Source: Pyramidobacter sp. | Lineage (GTDB): Bacteria; Synergistota; Synergistia; Synergistales; Dethiosulfovibrionaceae | Assembly: GCA_017940445.1 (NCBI GenBank) | Contig: JAGAYQ010000429.1 | Location: 1 to 8,090, forward strand | Reading direction: 5' to 3' | Length of the DNA stretch: 8,090 nt | In this document: positions 5,856 to 8,090 of the stretch, one piece after another | Position numbering within the stretch: the first letter of the stretch is position 1 | Layout of the letters: each line of letters begins with the position of its first letter | Program-made: the position numbers and the translations under genes | The notes under the pieces: model-generated | The model's input: the letters and a program-made list of their open reading frames with translations, nothing else | What the model was told of the DNA's origin: nothing | Databases searched by the model: none

Positions 5856-6785
5856 TCACATTATACCATAATGTCCGCCCCCACACACCCCGCTCCCGTC
5901 AAACACCGGGATATACTTCTCCATCGCCGTGCCGCCGCTTTGGACGAAGCAGTTTTCCATGCCCAGCTTTTCGGCGTGGGCGAGCACTTTCTGGTATTCC
6001 ATCGTTGTCAGTCTGCGGCGCAGCTCGGGGAAGCGCGCCGTGCACTGCGGGATGGGGGTGAACTGGTTCATCAGGCTGACGTAGACGGTGTTTCCCAGGC
6101 GCTCATGCAGCCAGTCCAATATCTTCAGGCTGTCGCGATACTGCCCGGGCAGCACAAGGTGGCGCACGATCACACCGCGCGTCATCAGGCCGTTTTCGTT
6201 CATCTGGAACGGCCCGGTCAGCTCGGCCATCTTTTCGATGGCGGCTGTCGCACGGGCAAAATAACCGGGCGCGTTTGAATACTTTCGAGCCAGCTCGTCG
6301 TCGAAATACTTGAGGTCGGGCAGGAACACGTCGACGTATCCGCGCAGGGCTTCGATCGTCTCCACGTTCTCGTAGCCGCCGCAGTTGAAGACGACGGGCA
6401 GTGAAAAGCCGCGTGACCGTGCCGCATCGAGCGCCGCAATGATCTGCGGCACGTAGTGCGTGGGCGTGACCAGATCGAGCGACGCTGCACCGCGAGATTG
6501 CTGCTCCATAAAGATCTCGCTCAGGCGTTCGCTCGTCACTTCGATGCCGCACGCGCCGCGGCTGACGTCGTAGTTCTGGCAAAAAGCGCACTTCATCGTG
6601 CAGTGGGAGAAAAACACTGTCCCCGCGCCATTTTTCCCGGTCAGGCAGGGCTCTTCCCACTGATGCAGCGAGACGAGCGCTATTTTGACAAGCTCGCCCG
6701 CGCCGCAGTATCCTCGCTGTCCAGCCGTGCGGTCGACGCCGCACTCGCGCGGGCACAGCGTACACTTTTTCAGACTCAGCGCCAT
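5856..6785 (-). CDS. Radical SAM protein of the PflX / COG1313 family
   Basis: This is a radical S-adenosylmethionine protein related to pyruvate formate-lyase activating enzyme; the substrate of this subfamily is not established to my knowledge. The cluster motif C62-x3-C66-x2-C69 (in HCTMKCAFCQNY) binds the [4Fe-4S]-SAM centre. The N-terminus adds C8, C11, C15 and C27 (KKCTLCPRECG and GYCG), typical of this group and possibly a second metal site. DLVTPTHYVPQI and VFNCGGYE are also characteristic. The length is 309 residues. The ATG at 6785 is preferred because AGGTGA (6796-6791 on the minus strand) lies 5 nt before it. An ATG at 6791 overlaps that site, and a TTG at 6806 lies in the pgk terminator tail. 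It is downstream of pgk on the same strand but separated by a strong terminator. No pyruvate formate-lyase is in the window. Confidence 0.87.
   Translation of the reverse strand: MALSLKKCTLCPRECGVDRTAGQRGYCGAGELVKIALVSLHQWEEPCLTGKNGAGTVFFSHCTMKCAFCQNYDVSRGACGIEVTSERLSEIFMEQQSRGAASLDLVTPTHYVPQIIAALDAARSRGFSLPVVFNCGGYENVETIEALRGYVDVFLPDLKYFDDELARKYSNAPGYFARATAAIEKMAELTGPFQMNENGLMTRGVIVRHLVLPGQYRDSLKILDWLHERLGNTVYVSLMNQFTPIPQCTARFPELRRRLTTMEYQKVLAHAEKLGMENCFVQSGGTAMEKYIPVFDGSGVCGGGHYGIM
5860..5868 (-). promoter_or_regulatory. Extended -10 promoter of the ankyrin gene
   Basis: On the minus strand TGG-TATAAT (5868 to 5860) is a perfect extended -10 element. No good -35 is seen 16-18 nt upstream, which is tolerated by extended -10 promoters. 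It overlaps the last codons of the radical SAM gene. Transcription would start near 5853, at the first base of the repeat copy. Confidence 0.6.
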
Positions 6786-6804
6786 GTTCATCACCTGTAT
6801 ATGC

Positions 6805-6843
6805 AAAAAATCGCCTCGGAGCGAAGTGCTCCGAGGCGATTTT
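6805..6843 (-). terminator. Strong intrinsic terminator of pgk
   Basis: A perfect 16-bp stem (6807-6822 with 6828-6843, core TCGCCTCGGAGC) closes a 5-nt loop. On the minus strand it ends in six T (6810-6805). It begins 14 nt after the pgk stop and ends 19 nt before the radical SAM start codon. The opposite strand has only TTTT within the stem. Confidence 0.92.
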
Positions 6844-6857
6844 ACTATATCCCGCTC

Positions 6858-6868
<11 letters not shown>
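6839..6868 (-). promoter_or_regulatory. Possible promoter of the radical SAM gene overlapping the pgk end
   Basis: TTGTCG (6868-6863) and TAAAAT (6844-6839) on the minus strand are 18 nt apart. Transcription would begin inside the first arm of the pgk terminator, leaving only a partial hairpin in the new transcript. The match is modest. Confidence 0.3.
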
Positions 6869-8042
<1,174 letters not shown>

Positions 8043-8043
8043 C

Positions 8044-8090
8044 TTAGAGGCCCTTCTCGATCACGTAGTTGGTCAGGTCGACACAGCGGC
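8044..8090 (-). CDS. gap: Glyceraldehyde-3-phosphate dehydrogenase, C-terminal end only
   Basis: Only the last 14 residues are in the window, RCVDLTNYVIEKGL then TAA. The pattern Val-Asp-Leu-x-x-Tyr-Val plus a short charged tail is the usual C-terminal helix of GAPDH. Placement one base before pgk on the same strand, the common gap-pgk order, supports the call. The catalytic part lies outside the window. Confidence 0.72.
   Translation of the reverse strand, partial: RCVDLTNYVIEKGL

Noticed and set aside
6786..6806. Upstream starts (TTG 6806, ATG 6791) for the radical SAM gene
   Set aside because: The TTG lies in the pgk terminator tail and the ATG at 6791 overlaps the ribosome site that fits the ATG at 6785.

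Overview
The window is a stretch of bacterial chromosome, mostly GC-rich and tightly packed, carrying central-metabolism genes. Glucose-6-phosphate isomerase, a gap-pgk pair and an NfnAB-type electron-bifurcating transhydrogenase together suggest an anaerobic, fermentative bacterium. The overall style of the proteins would fit Synergistota (for example the Pyramidobacter/Jonquetella group), but that is inference from general impression, not from a search.

Layout: (1) 1-300, plus strand, is the C-terminal end of a TtcA-like PP-loop protein. It converges on pgi (minus strand, 394-1737), and a long bidirectional terminator hairpin lies between them. (2) 1738-2074 is a divergent regulatory region. 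It holds a consensus-like sigma70 promoter, a small palindrome upstream of it and a structured leader of about 140 nt that precedes nfnA. (3) nfnA and nfnB (2075-4352) form a two-gene operon ended by an intrinsic terminator. (4) 4463-4717 encodes a small unrecognised protein. (5) 4715-5855 is the accessory part. A 135-bp MITE-like element with imperfect terminal inverted repeats, flanked by TAA on both sides, abuts an AT-rich minus-strand gene for an exported ankyrin-repeat protein. A second, inverted copy of about 24 nt of the element lies just upstream of the ankyrin gene. (6) 5856-6785, minus strand, is a PflX-like (COG1313) radical SAM protein. (7) pgk (6858-8042) follows the end of gap (8044-8090), both on the minus strand, and pgk ends in a strong terminator.

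How the genes fit together: Pgi, Gap and Pgk are glycolysis/gluconeogenesis enzymes, and gap-pgk is a tight operon. NfnAB couples NADH, ferredoxin and NADPH pools and would supply NADPH in a fermenter. The ankyrin cassette and its repeats look like a later insertion between the small gene and the radical SAM gene. Its right-hand repeat supplies the last three codons and the stop of the ankyrin gene. No CRISPR array, rRNA, tRNA or transposase gene is visible.
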